64,000 nucleotides of DNA, taken from Chryseobacterium sp. MA9. GTDB lineage: Bacteria > Bacteroidota > Bacteroidia > Flavobacteriales > Weeksellaceae. Positions 44,351-52,450 of the stretch are shown here, piece by piece; position 1 is the stretch's first letter, and each line of letters starts with the position of its first letter. A program made the position numbers and the translations under genes. The DNA lies in NCBI RefSeq assembly GCF_024399315.1, contig NZ_CP075170.1:310001-374000 (forward strand), written 5' to 3'. The notes below the pieces were generated by a model. That model did not search any database, was not told the origin of the DNA, and was given only the letters and a program-made list of their open reading frames with translations.

Positions 44351-44769
44351 TAGTTTATTTTAAAGTAGTAGATCTCTTGTATAGGAATTAATGTTTTGTT
44401 GATGTACGATTAGTTAGATGAATAGTGAATTTGTTACATGTAACAAATTAATTATGAAATAAATCCATTGAAAAAATGTGTTTTTAAAAATGGTAAAAGC
44501 AAGAATAAAATAAGACTGTTACATAAAAAACAATGTTATGCATTGTATGTTGATTTATTAATTGTTTTTTAGTTAATTATGTTAAAAAATAAATTATTAA
44601 CGGTTGTTATGTGAACTTTATTGCTATTTGTTATAAAAATTATACACCAGAACATTTAAAGGATTTTTATATCCTGTGATGTAAAGACTTTTTTAGCTTA
44701 AAAACGCTCCTTTAGAGCTTTTGATCGGAATTTTAGTCTTATCTTGGCTAAGAATTAAGAGGAAAGAGT
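44351..44769. other. Divergent control region, TonB receptor/thioredoxin
   Basis: 420 bp of AT-rich DNA with no gene. It holds the 22-bp palindrome at 44428 and a second inverted repeat around 44530 (ACAATG, 5 nt, CATTGT). Near the thioredoxin gene, TTG, 16 nt, TATCTTGG is a poor promoter match. Confidence 0.5.
44428..44449. promoter_or_regulatory. 22-bp perfect palindrome upstream of the TonB receptor
   Basis: Centre TGTTACATGTAACA, extended to a perfect 22-bp palindrome. It lies 78 nt upstream of the receptor start codon. The form (two-fold, TGT..ACA arms) suits a Crp-family or other dimeric regulator; the protein is unknown. Confidence 0.55.
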
Positions 44770-45372
44770 ATGGAAAATGTAAAAATATGGATCAGGAAAA
44801 ATGCCTCCACTGCAGTACTGACAATATTGTTCATTATCGTGTTGGTGAATAAAGATGCAAAAGCATGGCTGATGAGACAGGTTGCTTCCACGGGAATCCT
44901 CAATTCCAGTATATCCGAATCAAAAGAGAGTCAAAATACTTCAGCAAGGATTTCTTATGCTGGGTTTATGCTGAAAAATGAAGAAGGAGTTGTTATTGAT
45001 ACTTCTGCTTTACAAAATAAAGTGGTCTTCATTAACTTTTGGGCGTCTTGGTGTCCACCCTGCAGAGCAGAATTTCCCTCCGTTCAGAAGCTGTATGATC
45101 AGTATAAAAATAATCCGGACATCGTATTTCTTACCGTAAATCTTGATGATAACACGGCTCTTGGAAAATCTTATTTAAAGGAAAAAGGCTTTACAGTTCC
45201 TTTTCTGGTGCCGGCTGGCAATATTCCCGGAGTACTTTACAGTGGATCATTACCCACAACGGTAGTGCTGGATAAAAAAGGAGAAATACGTCTGCATCAT
45301 AAAGGATTGGCAGATTATAGTAAAGATTCTTTTTACCAGCAGATTGATGAACTGTTGAAGCAAAAGCCTTAA
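44770..45372 (+). CDS. Membrane-anchored thioredoxin-like protein (TlpA type)
   Basis: 200 residues: one N-terminal transmembrane helix (about 14-27) then a periplasmic thioredoxin fold with redox site WCPPC (Cys95, Cys98), VFINFWASWC and the cis-Pro loop SLPTTVVLD. Probably reduces or oxidises exported proteins (cytochrome maturation or disulfide repair), but no cytochrome gene is adjacent. The next gene begins 12 nt downstream. Confidence 0.9.
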   Translation: MENVKIWIRKNASTAVLTILFIIVLVNKDAKAWLMRQVASTGILNSSISESKESQNTSARISYAGFMLKNEEGVVIDTSALQNKVVFINFWASWCPPCRAEFPSVQKLYDQYKNNPDIVFLTVNLDDNTALGKSYLKEKGFTVPFLVPAGNIPGVLYSGSLPTTVVLDKKGEIRLHHKGLADYSKDSFYQQIDELLKQKP

Positions 45373-45384
45373 TTTTTACAGCTT

Positions 45385-45873
45385 ATGATTTCTTTTGCCA
45401 TATTAACTCTAGTAGAAATAGAATCTGAAATATTGAAAGTGAAAAGTCCTGTGCAGAATTTTTCCAAAACAATACCATTTCCTTTCTCTGAACGGTACAG
45501 GAATTGGGTCACTCAGATACCAACAGCAGAAATATCTTCTGAAACGGTCCTGTATAATTCGGTTGAGGCTGTCAATGAGAATAAAGAATTTGCTCTTACT
45601 GATTATTGGTGTTTTGCAGGTAACGGGCAGGGCGATCGATGGTTTCTGAATACTGATGATCAGGTTTTTTTCTATAATCATGATTATGATGAAAAGATGG
45701 AACCTATGAATATTAATTTTGAAGAATGGTTGCAAATGGCTTTTGTTATCCGCCAGTTGGATATGTATTTCGATGAATACGGCAACATCCCGGAACCTGT
45801 TCAACAAGAGTTTTATAAAACCTTGAATAGGCTTCATCCAGCATTAAGTGATATTTATCCGTTTACATTTTAA
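45385..45873 (+). CDS. SMI1/KNR4 (SUKH)-like protein
   Basis: 162 residues, no signal. The central pattern ALTDYWCFAGNGQGDRWFLN, then QVFFYNHDYDE and NINFEEWLQMAFVIRQLD, is characteristic of SUKH folds. SUKH proteins are often immunity proteins against polymorphic toxins but also occur alone; no toxin gene is nearby. It is 12 nt after the thioredoxin gene. Confidence 0.65.
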   Translation: MISFAILTLVEIESEILKVKSPVQNFSKTIPFPFSERYRNWVTQIPTAEISSETVLYNSVEAVNENKEFALTDYWCFAGNGQGDRWFLNTDDQVFFYNHDYDEKMEPMNINFEEWLQMAFVIRQLDMYFDEYGNIPEPVQQEFYKTLNRLHPALSDIYPFTF

Positions 45874-45951
45874 CACTGTTTATATCATCAAGACAATGAA
45901 TTTAAATGTCTTGATGATAAAAGAGTACTTTTATACTACAAGAAATAGAAC

Positions 45952-46515
45952 ATGCTGCATTTGCTAAGGTCTCACATTGAAAAAATAATTCCTCTTAATG
46001 ATGAAGAATTTGAATTCATATCATCCTGTTTTACCTATAAAAAATATAAGAAACATCAGTTTTTAGTACAGGAAGGAGAAACGGTGCCTTATAATTATTT
46101 TGTTCTGAAAGGCCTTCTGAAACTGGTTTACACTGATGAAACCGGAAAAGAACACATTATTGGATTTGCAATGGAAGACTGGTGGGAAACAGACTTTCCG
46201 GCTTACTATCAGCAAACTTTGGCAACGATGTCTTTAGAATGTCTTGAAGATACGGAAGTATTGTGTCTTCAGTTAGATGACTATAAAAAACTCTGTGCCC
46301 ATCTGCCAAAACTGGAACATTTTTTTCTGGAAAAAGCATATATGGGATTTATTACCGCTCAGCAGCGAACCATTTCCATGATGACAACCGGAATAAAAGA
46401 GCGGTATGACCAGCTTTTGAAAAAATATCCTTCCCTTGTTCAACGTGTTCCGAAATCTCTTTTAGCTGCTTATTTAGGCGTTTCCAGAGAAACTTTAAGC
46501 CGCCTTCCACTGTAA
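45952..46515 (+). CDS. Crp/Fnr family transcriptional regulator
   Basis: 187 residues: cyclic-nucleotide-binding-like beta-roll (about 20-115, HQFLVQEGETVPYNYFVLKGLLKL) and a C-terminal helix-turn-helix ending RVPKSLLAAYLGVSRETLSRL, then the stop. No Fnr-type iron-sulfur cysteine cluster is visible and the cAMP-contact residues are not obviously present, so the effector is unknown. Two CRP-type boxes follow directly downstream, before ridA, which suggests it controls that gene. Confidence 0.9.
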   Translation: MLHLLRSHIEKIIPLNDEEFEFISSCFTYKKYKKHQFLVQEGETVPYNYFVLKGLLKLVYTDETGKEHIIGFAMEDWWETDFPAYYQQTLATMSLECLEDTEVLCLQLDDYKKLCAHLPKLEHFFLEKAYMGFITAQQRTISMMTTGIKERYDQLLKKYPSLVQRVPKSLLAAYLGVSRETLSRLPL

Positions 46516-46518
46516 AAC

Positions 46519-46534
46519 TGTGATGGAACTCACA
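46519..46534. promoter_or_regulatory. CRP-type box 1
   Basis: TGTGATGGAACTCACA: perfect TGTGA-N6-TCACA. It begins 3 nt after the Crp/Fnr gene stop codon and its centre is 23 bp upstream of the second box. Confidence 0.7.
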
Positions 46535-46541
46535 CAATAAT

Positions 46542-46557
46542 CGTGATCCGGATCACA
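46542..46557. promoter_or_regulatory. CRP-type box 2
   Basis: CGTGATCCGGATCACA: one mismatch from TGTGA-N6-TCACA, with a perfect 14-bp palindromic core. About 25 nt further a CAATTTTG (46580-46587) could be the -7 element of ridA, placing this box near -45. Confidence 0.7.
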
Positions 46558-46614
46558 GGGATTTGCTGTATTTGTTCTGCAATTTTGTACCGTAACATAT
46601 AACAAATTCATACA

Positions 46615-47005
46615 ATGGAAAAAAGAACGGTTAACCCATGGAAATGGCAGGATGAAAGAAGTTATTCTCAGGCTGTAGAGGTAAAAAATGTTGAAAGTAC
46701 TTTATACTGCTCAGGACAAGCGGCTATTGATCCTGATGGAACGTCCAGTGATAAGGATATGAAATCGCAGCTGGAACAGGCTATTGGCCAATCTGGAAGA
46801 AGTAATCCGCATAGCGGGATATGAATGTAACGGCATCGTAAGATTAAATATCTATACAACTTCTACTGAAGAACTCTGGCCATATTTTCCAATTCTTCAG
46901 GAATGGATTGCCGAACATAAAATTCAGCAGGCTGTAACAATGCTTGAAGTAAAAGCTTTGTTTGAAACTTTAAAAGTGGAACTTGAAGCTACAGTCGTAA
47001 AATAA
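46615..47005 (+). pseudogene. RidA family protein gene with a frameshift
   Basis: RidA proteins hydrolyse reactive enamines/imines. Residues 1-57 (TLYCSGQAAIDPDGT, MKSQLEQAI) are in one frame and the remainder (NLEEVIRIAGYECNGIVRLNIYTT and following) in the next. The break is at 46786-46787, where GGCC stands in place of GCC: removing one G restores a normal 129-residue RidA with EQAIANLEEVIR. The first frame stops at 46824. This is either a true inactivation or a base error in the sequence. Two CRP-type boxes lie upstream and a hairpin terminator downstream. Confidence 0.85.
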
Positions 47006-47029
47006 ATGAGAAATTGGGCTTAAAAAAAT

Positions 47030-47057
47030 AAACCTTCAAAATATAATTTGGAGGTTT
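47030..47057 (+). terminator. Terminator after ridA
   Basis: AAACCTTCAAA pairs with TTTGGAGGTTT (one wobble) around ATATAA, followed by further T's. Confidence 0.8.
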
Positions 47058-47100
47058 TTTCCTACATTTATCCTAACCAATTACTATATCCAAAGATCTT

Positions 47101-47889
47101 ATGAATATTCAACTTTTTTCAAAAAATGCTTTAATAGGTGGAGCTACACAGGGTATTGGCGCCGGAATTGCCATAGAGCTGGCAAAATGCGGAGCCAATG
47201 TTACGGTTATGGCCCGAAATGAAACAAAACTTAAAGCCTTCGTTTCTTCACTGCCGGTCATCAATCCTGAACAAAAACATGAATATCTGGTAGCCGATTT
47301 CTCGGACTTTGAAAATTATAAAAAAATTATAACAGGATATTTTAATGACCATTCTGTTGATATTCTGGTTAATAATACAAACGGTCCGGAGCCAGGGTTG
47401 GCACTCGATAAAAATCCAGATGATTATCAGAAAGCGTTTGATCTTCTTTTTAAAACGGTTTGTGAAACAACATTATTGGCTTTACCTCATATGATCCAAC
47501 AGAAAAAAGGCCGTATTATCAATGTTTCTTCTTTATCAGTTAAGGAACCTATCGGAAATCTGGCGCTGTCAAATTCTATCCGTTCTGCGGTAATTGCATG
47601 GGCAAAAACCCTTTCGAATGAAATTGCACAGCATAACATCACCGTGAATAATGTTCTGACAGGATATTTTGACACCGAAAGAATCCAAAATCTGGTTACC
47701 CATGAAGCTCAGCAAAGCGGTGCTCCGGCGGAAGAAATAAAAAAGGCAAGAGAAAATAAGATTCCTATGAAAAGATTCGGGCAGCCGGAAGAATATGGAC
47801 ATCTGGTGGCTTTTCTGGCTTCAGAATATGCCGGATATCTCACCGGAACAAGTATTCCTTTGGACGGAGGGCTGAATAATACCTATTAA
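47101..47889 (+). CDS. SDR family protein lacking the YxxxK catalytic pair
   Basis: 262 residues with the Rossmann motif GGATQGIGAGIA, NNTNGPEPG, SSLSV (catalytic-Ser region) and C-terminal LTGTSIPLDGG. In place of the usual Tyr-x-x-x-Lys it has ALSNSIRSAV. This substitution recurs in a known SDR subgroup (LSN..R type), so it is probably not decay. Without Tyr/Lys the chemistry may differ from normal reductases or the protein may be a binder. Single gene between terminated neighbours. Confidence 0.85.
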   Translation: MNIQLFSKNALIGGATQGIGAGIAIELAKCGANVTVMARNETKLKAFVSSLPVINPEQKHEYLVADFSDFENYKKIITGYFNDHSVDILVNNTNGPEPGLALDKNPDDYQKAFDLLFKTVCETTLLALPHMIQQKKGRIINVSSLSVKEPIGNLALSNSIRSAVIAWAKTLSNEIAQHNITVNNVLTGYFDTERIQNLVTHEAQQSGAPAEEIKKARENKIPMKRFGQPEEYGHLVAFLASEYAGYLTGTSIPLDGGLNNTY

Positions 47890-47940
47890 AATGTAATAAA
47901 CCATTTCCCCCGGTTGTCATATCAATATTGAAAATATTAT

Positions 47941-50900
47941 ATGAAAAACTGGTCTTTTAAAAAATGGAACACCGTACTGGGTTGGTTCCTCTTCGTTATT
48001 GCACTGATCACTTATCTTTCAACAATGGAGCATTCCCTGAGCTTTTGGGATTGCGGAGAATATATTTCTTCTGCGGTAAAACTTGAGGTGACTCATGCTC
48101 CGGGAGCCGCCTTATTCCAGATTATGGGAGCTGTAGTGAGTATTTTTGCATTGGGGAAGGAAGAGCATTATTCCCTTGTGATCAATGCGATGTCAGCAGT
48201 ATTCAGTGCATTTACTATTCTGTTTCTGTTCTGGACAATTACCCATTTTTTAAGACGGCTTTTGAATAAAGATTTTGACGATGTTACCAGATCGCAGGAA
48301 ATTTCAATCCTGTTTGCCGGGGTTATTGGGGCTTTATGTTTTACATTTTCAGATACATTTTGGTTTTCAGCAGTAGAAGGGGAGGTATATGCAATGGCTT
48401 CTCTGTTTATCGCATTGTTGGTCTGGTTGATCACCAAATGGGAGAATGAATCTAAAGCTGCTGACAGCGAGAGATGGATCATTCTTATTTTCTTTACAAT
48501 AGGACTTTCCGTAGGCGTGCATATGATGTGTATGCTGGCAATTCCGGCCATATGTTTGGTATATTACGCCCGAAACTATACTTTTTCCTGGAAGAGTTTC
48601 ATGACTGCCAATATGATTACATTAGGAATTCTTGTATTCGTATTCAAGATTATCTTCCCTTTGGTCATGACAATTTTTGGAAAACTTGAGATTTTCGTTG
48701 TAAACGGGTTGGGACTTCCTTTCCATTCAGGAACAATTGTGGCGTTTGTTCTTATGACAGCAATCAGTTATTTCTTGATTAAATACGCAAGAAAAACGAA
48801 AAAAAAAGTTTATCAGACCATCGTTTTATCCCTTGTGTATATGATGATTGGTTTCTCTTGCTGGCTGGTGATTCCCATCAGGGCAAATGCCAATCCGCCG
48901 ATGAACCTCAATGATCCGGATACTGCAATAGGAATGAGAGATTACTATAACAGGGTACAATATGGTGACTGGCCTACAATTTACGGACAAAACTACACTG
49001 CATTTCTCGACAAAAACGGATTGGAAAAAGATGAAGACGGAAGCTACAAAAGAGATGTGACAGGAGATATTTATGAAAAAGATGAAAAAACCGGAACCTA
49101 CAGAAAAACCGGGGAACGTTTCAATTATGTGTTCAATAAATCACACATCAGCTTTATGCCGAGGATGTTCAATGAGGATAAAGAAGTGACCGCAAATTAT
49201 ATCGCCTTGTATGGTGCTCCTGATTTTACCTTCAATTATGATAATGAAGACGTAGCAGACAATCCGGAAGCTAAAAGGATTTTTGATGAACTGAGAGCAA
49301 AATATGAAGGAGATTCCATCACAGCAGAAGATTACCTGAAAGTAAAACCTTATGATCTTATCAAGGTACAACGTCCTTCTTTTGCTCAGAATATGGATTA
49401 TTTCATCTCTTTCCAGAACGGATACTATTTTGTTCGATATCTGATGTGGAATTTCGTCGGAAGACAGAACGATCTTGAGGGACATATGGAAAATACCAAT
49501 GGCAATTGGATCTCAGGATTTTCTTTTATTGATAATGCGTTGTTGGGTGATCAGGATCATATGCCGGCTAAATTTAAAAATGAAAGTACTGTCAAGTTTT
49601 TCTTTCTGCCATTGATTTTAGGACTTATAGGCTTCTTTTTCCAGCTGAACAGGGACTTCGGGAGATTTTATGCTATTCTTTCTCTGTTTGTTCTTACAAG
49701 TATGGGAATCGTCTTCTATACCGGGGTAAAACCATTTGAAGTAAGAGAAAGAGATTACGCGATGGTAGGTTCGTTCTATGCCTTTGCCATCTGGATCGGT
49801 CTGGGAGCAGGAGCTGTACTTTGGCTGATTCAGTCTAAACTTAAATCTAATGCGGCTAATATTGTTTTGGGAATAATGTTGTTGGGAATTCCTTTTATGA
49901 TGGGGTTCCAGAATTATACTTCTCATGACAGGAGTAAAAAGACTGCAGCCCGTGATTATGCTTATTCATTTTTACGTTCGCTGCCCAAAGATGATATTAT
50001 TTTCATTTATGGTGATAATGATACTTTTCCCGTATGGGCGATTCAGGAGACAGAAAGATTCAGAGATGATGTGAAAACGGTTAATTTTACCCTTTTAGCC
50101 ACTCCATGGAATATAGACCAGGTAAAAAGAAGAACATACAATGCCAGGGGAATTCCGGGAGCGCTAACTCATGAAGAGTACAGGGATGGTGTCAATGATC
50201 AGGTTTATCTGATGAAAAAAGAGGATTGGGAAGGTATTTTCAAAATGTTGAAAGAGCAGGGTGCACCAGACACTACTTTTCAGGAATTCAGAAAATACCT
50301 TACTCAGGATTCTCTGACGCTGAAAGATGCTATCAGATTCCTTCAACTTAAATCATCCGAAAAAGATGAATTGCTGAAGATGTATTTCGGGGAAAAGCAA
50401 TATGAGAAATATAATATTCTTCCGGTAAGTAAATTTATTCTTCCCGTAAATAAGCAAAATGCTGTAAAATCAGGGATCATCAATAAGGCTGATCTTTCCA
50501 AAGCGGTAGATCAGATTATCATCAATTATGAAGCGAATACTCTTTACAAAAGCAATCTGATGATGTTGGATATGCTGGCCAATTTCGACTGGAAACGTCC
50601 TGTAAATTTCTCATCAGGCGGAATGTATGACAGTGAGAATATTTTTTATCTTGATGAATATCTGCAGTTTGATGGATTCAGTTACAGATTGGTTCCTATT
50701 CACACGCCTCAGAGTCCGGATGGGGATAAAGGAAGGGTGGATGCCAATTCACTTTATCAGGTGGTGAAAAACTTCAGATGGGGAAATTTTAAAGACCTCA
50801 GTGTTTATTATAATGAAACCGCAACTTCCAATATTTTAGGCTACAGAATGTCAGTAAGCAGGGCTGTATCTGCACTTGTGGTTAATGGACAGAAAGCTAA

Positions 50901-51426
50901 GGCGTTAGAGCTGTTGGATCTTGCGGCAAAAGAAATTCCTGTTGAAAAATACAATGACCCAAGATCATTAAGTTCAATGGTAACCGGATATATTGTTGCA
51001 GGGCAGGAGCAGAAAGGTCTTCAGTTGGCAGAAACCCTTAAGAAAGGGGTATTTGAAGAATATGATTATTATCAAAACCTTTCTCCGACATTTAAAGCAG
51101 CAGCAAGAAAACAGATGAGGTCAAAACCAATGGAATATGCATTAGTGGTTTCCGCAGTTACAGAAGCCTACAAAACGTTGAGACAGAATGAAAAAGCACA
51201 TGCCTATCTTTTGCGATCAATAGAACCAATTGATAAAAAGTTCAGAGTTTTTATAAAAGGACTGCAGCAAATGAGCAAAGAAAAAGCGATTAAAGAATCA
51301 GAAAATGTCCGCCAGATTGCTCCTTTTTACCAGTATTTGTTCAATGTCATGGAGCCTTTTGATTCTGCTTATTCCAGAAAAAAAGAAATTGAAATTACCA
51401 ATGCTATGATGAAAGCAACCCAATAA
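47941..51426 (+). CDS. DUF2723 / glycosyltransferase family 117 membrane protein
   Basis: 1161 residues. The N-terminal half is a multi-helix membrane domain of the DUF2723/TMEM260 type: TYLSTMEHSLSFWDCGEYIS, with an acidic pair early as in lipid-dependent glycosyltransferases, then KLEVTHAPGAALFQ. A second set of helices is near 555-665, followed by a soluble part with RDYAYSFLRSLPKDDIIFIYGDNDTFP and TPR-like helices at the C-terminus. Human TMEM260, in the same CAZy family, is an O-mannosyltransferase; in Bacteroidota a role in protein O-glycosylation is likely (inference). The terminator at 51438 follows. Confidence 0.88.
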   Translation: MKNWSFKKWNTVLGWFLFVIALITYLSTMEHSLSFWDCGEYISSAVKLEVTHAPGAALFQIMGAVVSIFALGKEEHYSLVINAMSAVFSAFTILFLFWTITHFLRRLLNKDFDDVTRSQEISILFAGVIGALCFTFSDTFWFSAVEGEVYAMASLFIALLVWLITKWENESKAADSERWIILIFFTIGLSVGVHMMCMLAIPAICLVYYARNYTFSWKSFMTANMITLGILVFVFKIIFPLVMTIFGKLEIFVVNGLGLPFHSGTIVAFVLMTAISYFLIKYARKTKKKVYQTIVLSLVYMMIGFSCWLVIPIRANANPPMNLNDPDTAIGMRDYYNRVQYGDWPTIYGQNYTAFLDKNGLEKDEDGSYKRDVTGDIYEKDEKTGTYRKTGERFNYVFNKSHISFMPRMFNEDKEVTANYIALYGAPDFTFNYDNEDVADNPEAKRIFDELRAKYEGDSITAEDYLKVKPYDLIKVQRPSFAQNMDYFISFQNGYYFVRYLMWNFVGRQNDLEGHMENTNGNWISGFSFIDNALLGDQDHMPAKFKNESTVKFFFLPLILGLIGFFFQLNRDFGRFYAILSLFVLTSMGIVFYTGVKPFEVRERDYAMVGSFYAFAIWIGLGAGAVLWLIQSKLKSNAANIVLGIMLLGIPFMMGFQNYTSHDRSKKTAARDYAYSFLRSLPKDDIIFIYGDNDTFPVWAIQETERFRDDVKTVNFTLLATPWNIDQVKRRTYNARGIPGALTHEEYRDGVNDQVYLMKKEDWEGIFKMLKEQGAPDTTFQEFRKYLTQDSLTLKDAIRFLQLKSSEKDELLKMYFGEKQYEKYNILPVSKFILPVNKQNAVKSGIINKADLSKAVDQIIINYEANTLYKSNLMMLDMLANFDWKRPVNFSSGGMYDSENIFYLDEYLQFDGFSYRLVPIHTPQSPDGDKGRVDANSLYQVVKNFRWGNFKDLSVYYNETATSNILGYRMSVSRAVSALVVNGQKAKALELLDLAAKEIPVEKYNDPRSLSSMVTGYIVAGQEQKGLQLAETLKKGVFEEYDYYQNLSPTFKAAARKQMRSKPMEYALVVSAVTEAYKTLRQNEKAHAYLLRSIEPIDKKFRVFIKGLQQMSKEKAIKESENVRQIAPFYQYLFNVMEPFDSAYSRKKEIEITNAMMKATQ

Positions 51427-51437
51427 ATTATAAATGG

Positions 51438-51470
51438 AAAAGCCTTTAAATTCAATATTTAAAGGCTTTT
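51438..51470. terminator. Terminator between convergent GT117 and AraC genes
   Basis: 14-nt arms (51438-51451 and 51457-51470; core GCCTTTAAAT) around TCAAT, with T-run on the plus strand. Confidence 0.85.
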
Positions 51471-51506
51471 GTTTTTGTTTTAGAAAGTCATTTATTGTAA
51501 AGCAGT

Positions 51507-52319
51507 TTACCCTGTTATGCTTTGAGAAGTTTTATTACTTTTCCTCAGGTCTGAAGGCCTGGACTGGGTAAATTCACGAAAAGTATCACTAAAGGCGCTA
51601 ATGGAGCTGTAGCCTACATCATCAGCAATTTCATTGATAGGTTTGTCTGTATTTAAAAGTAGCTCAATAGCTTTGATGATTCTTAACGTTTTCAGGTATT
51701 GAAGAAAAGAAATATCCATATCTGCTTTGAAAAGTCGGGACATAGAGCGTTCACTCAGTCCGAATCTGCTGCTTACATTGGCCAAAGTAAGTTTTTCCCC
51801 GATATTCCATTCCAGATAAGATACAATTCTCGTCATCTGCTTGTTGTGAGTAGCAGGAAGAATAATGGGTAACGGCTGTTGATGAGTTTTTGGCAGAATT
51901 TTTTTTAAAGCTGCCAGAAATTCAAAATTTTCGTCTTTTGCGGTAACATGTTTTTCATCCCATATTTCAGTATACTTTATCATCTGAATCAGCAGTTCCG
52001 ATGCAGGATAGATTCCAAGTCTGCTGTAGAAAGGATCTGAGAAGTCATCATGAGCATAGAAATAAAGAGAACGCAGAACAGTGGCGGAGTGCCCGATCTC
52101 TAAAATATGTTCCATTCCCTGCGGAATCCAGAAAAAATGCCGGGCCGGAACCACATACGTTCTGTTGTTGATCGTAATATAGGCAATACCACCTTCTACA
52201 TAACTCAGCTGTCCTTTTGTATGCTTGTGGAAAGGAATCAGTTTTTCCGATTTTTCGTGCATAACAAATACACTTTTGTCGTCTTTATCAATATCCGGAA
52301 GTGCAGCAATTAATCCCAT
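51507..52319 (-). CDS. AraC family regulator, divergent from an efflux operon
   Basis: Starting at ATG 52319 gives 270 residues; the frame remains open upstream for another 80 codons, but that stretch overlaps the divergent promoter region and has no AraC-like character. An N-terminal cupin (FHKHTKGQLSYVEGGIAYITI) precedes a C-terminal AraC helix-turn-helix (SRFGLSERSMSRLFK, DVGYSSISAFSDTFREF). By position it probably regulates the tolC-emrA-emrB type operon. Confidence 0.88.
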   Translation of the reverse strand: MGLIAALPDIDKDDKSVFVMHEKSEKLIPFHKHTKGQLSYVEGGIAYITINNRTYVVPARHFFWIPQGMEHILEIGHSATVLRSLYFYAHDDFSDPFYSRLGIYPASELLIQMIKYTEIWDEKHVTAKDENFEFLAALKKILPKTHQQPLPIILPATHNKQMTRIVSYLEWNIGEKLTLANVSSRFGLSERSMSRLFKADMDISFLQYLKTLRIIKAIELLLNTDKPINEIADDVGYSSISAFSDTFREFTQSRPSDLRKSNKTSQSITG

Positions 52320-52418
52320 AAAAAATATAAAATACCAATGAAAATGCAAATATAATAATTTGGCCGGAATCATGTAAAAGTTGACTATTTTAGATAAATA
52401 TAATTTCCGGATTGAAGA

Positions 52419-52426
52419 TAAATTTG
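52419..52426 (+). promoter_or_regulatory. -7 promoter element of the efflux operon
   Basis: TAAATTTG matches TAnnTTTG perfectly, 25 nt before the TolC start. No TTG lies at a good distance, consistent with activator-dependent expression. Confidence 0.5.
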
Positions 52427-52450
52427 CAGTGCAATAATTCAAAAATTCAA

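Noticed and set aside
45385..45873. SUKH-like gene as part of a toxin-immunity system
   Set aside because: No toxin gene with polymorphic C-terminus is nearby; the adjacent genes are thioredoxin and Crp/Fnr.
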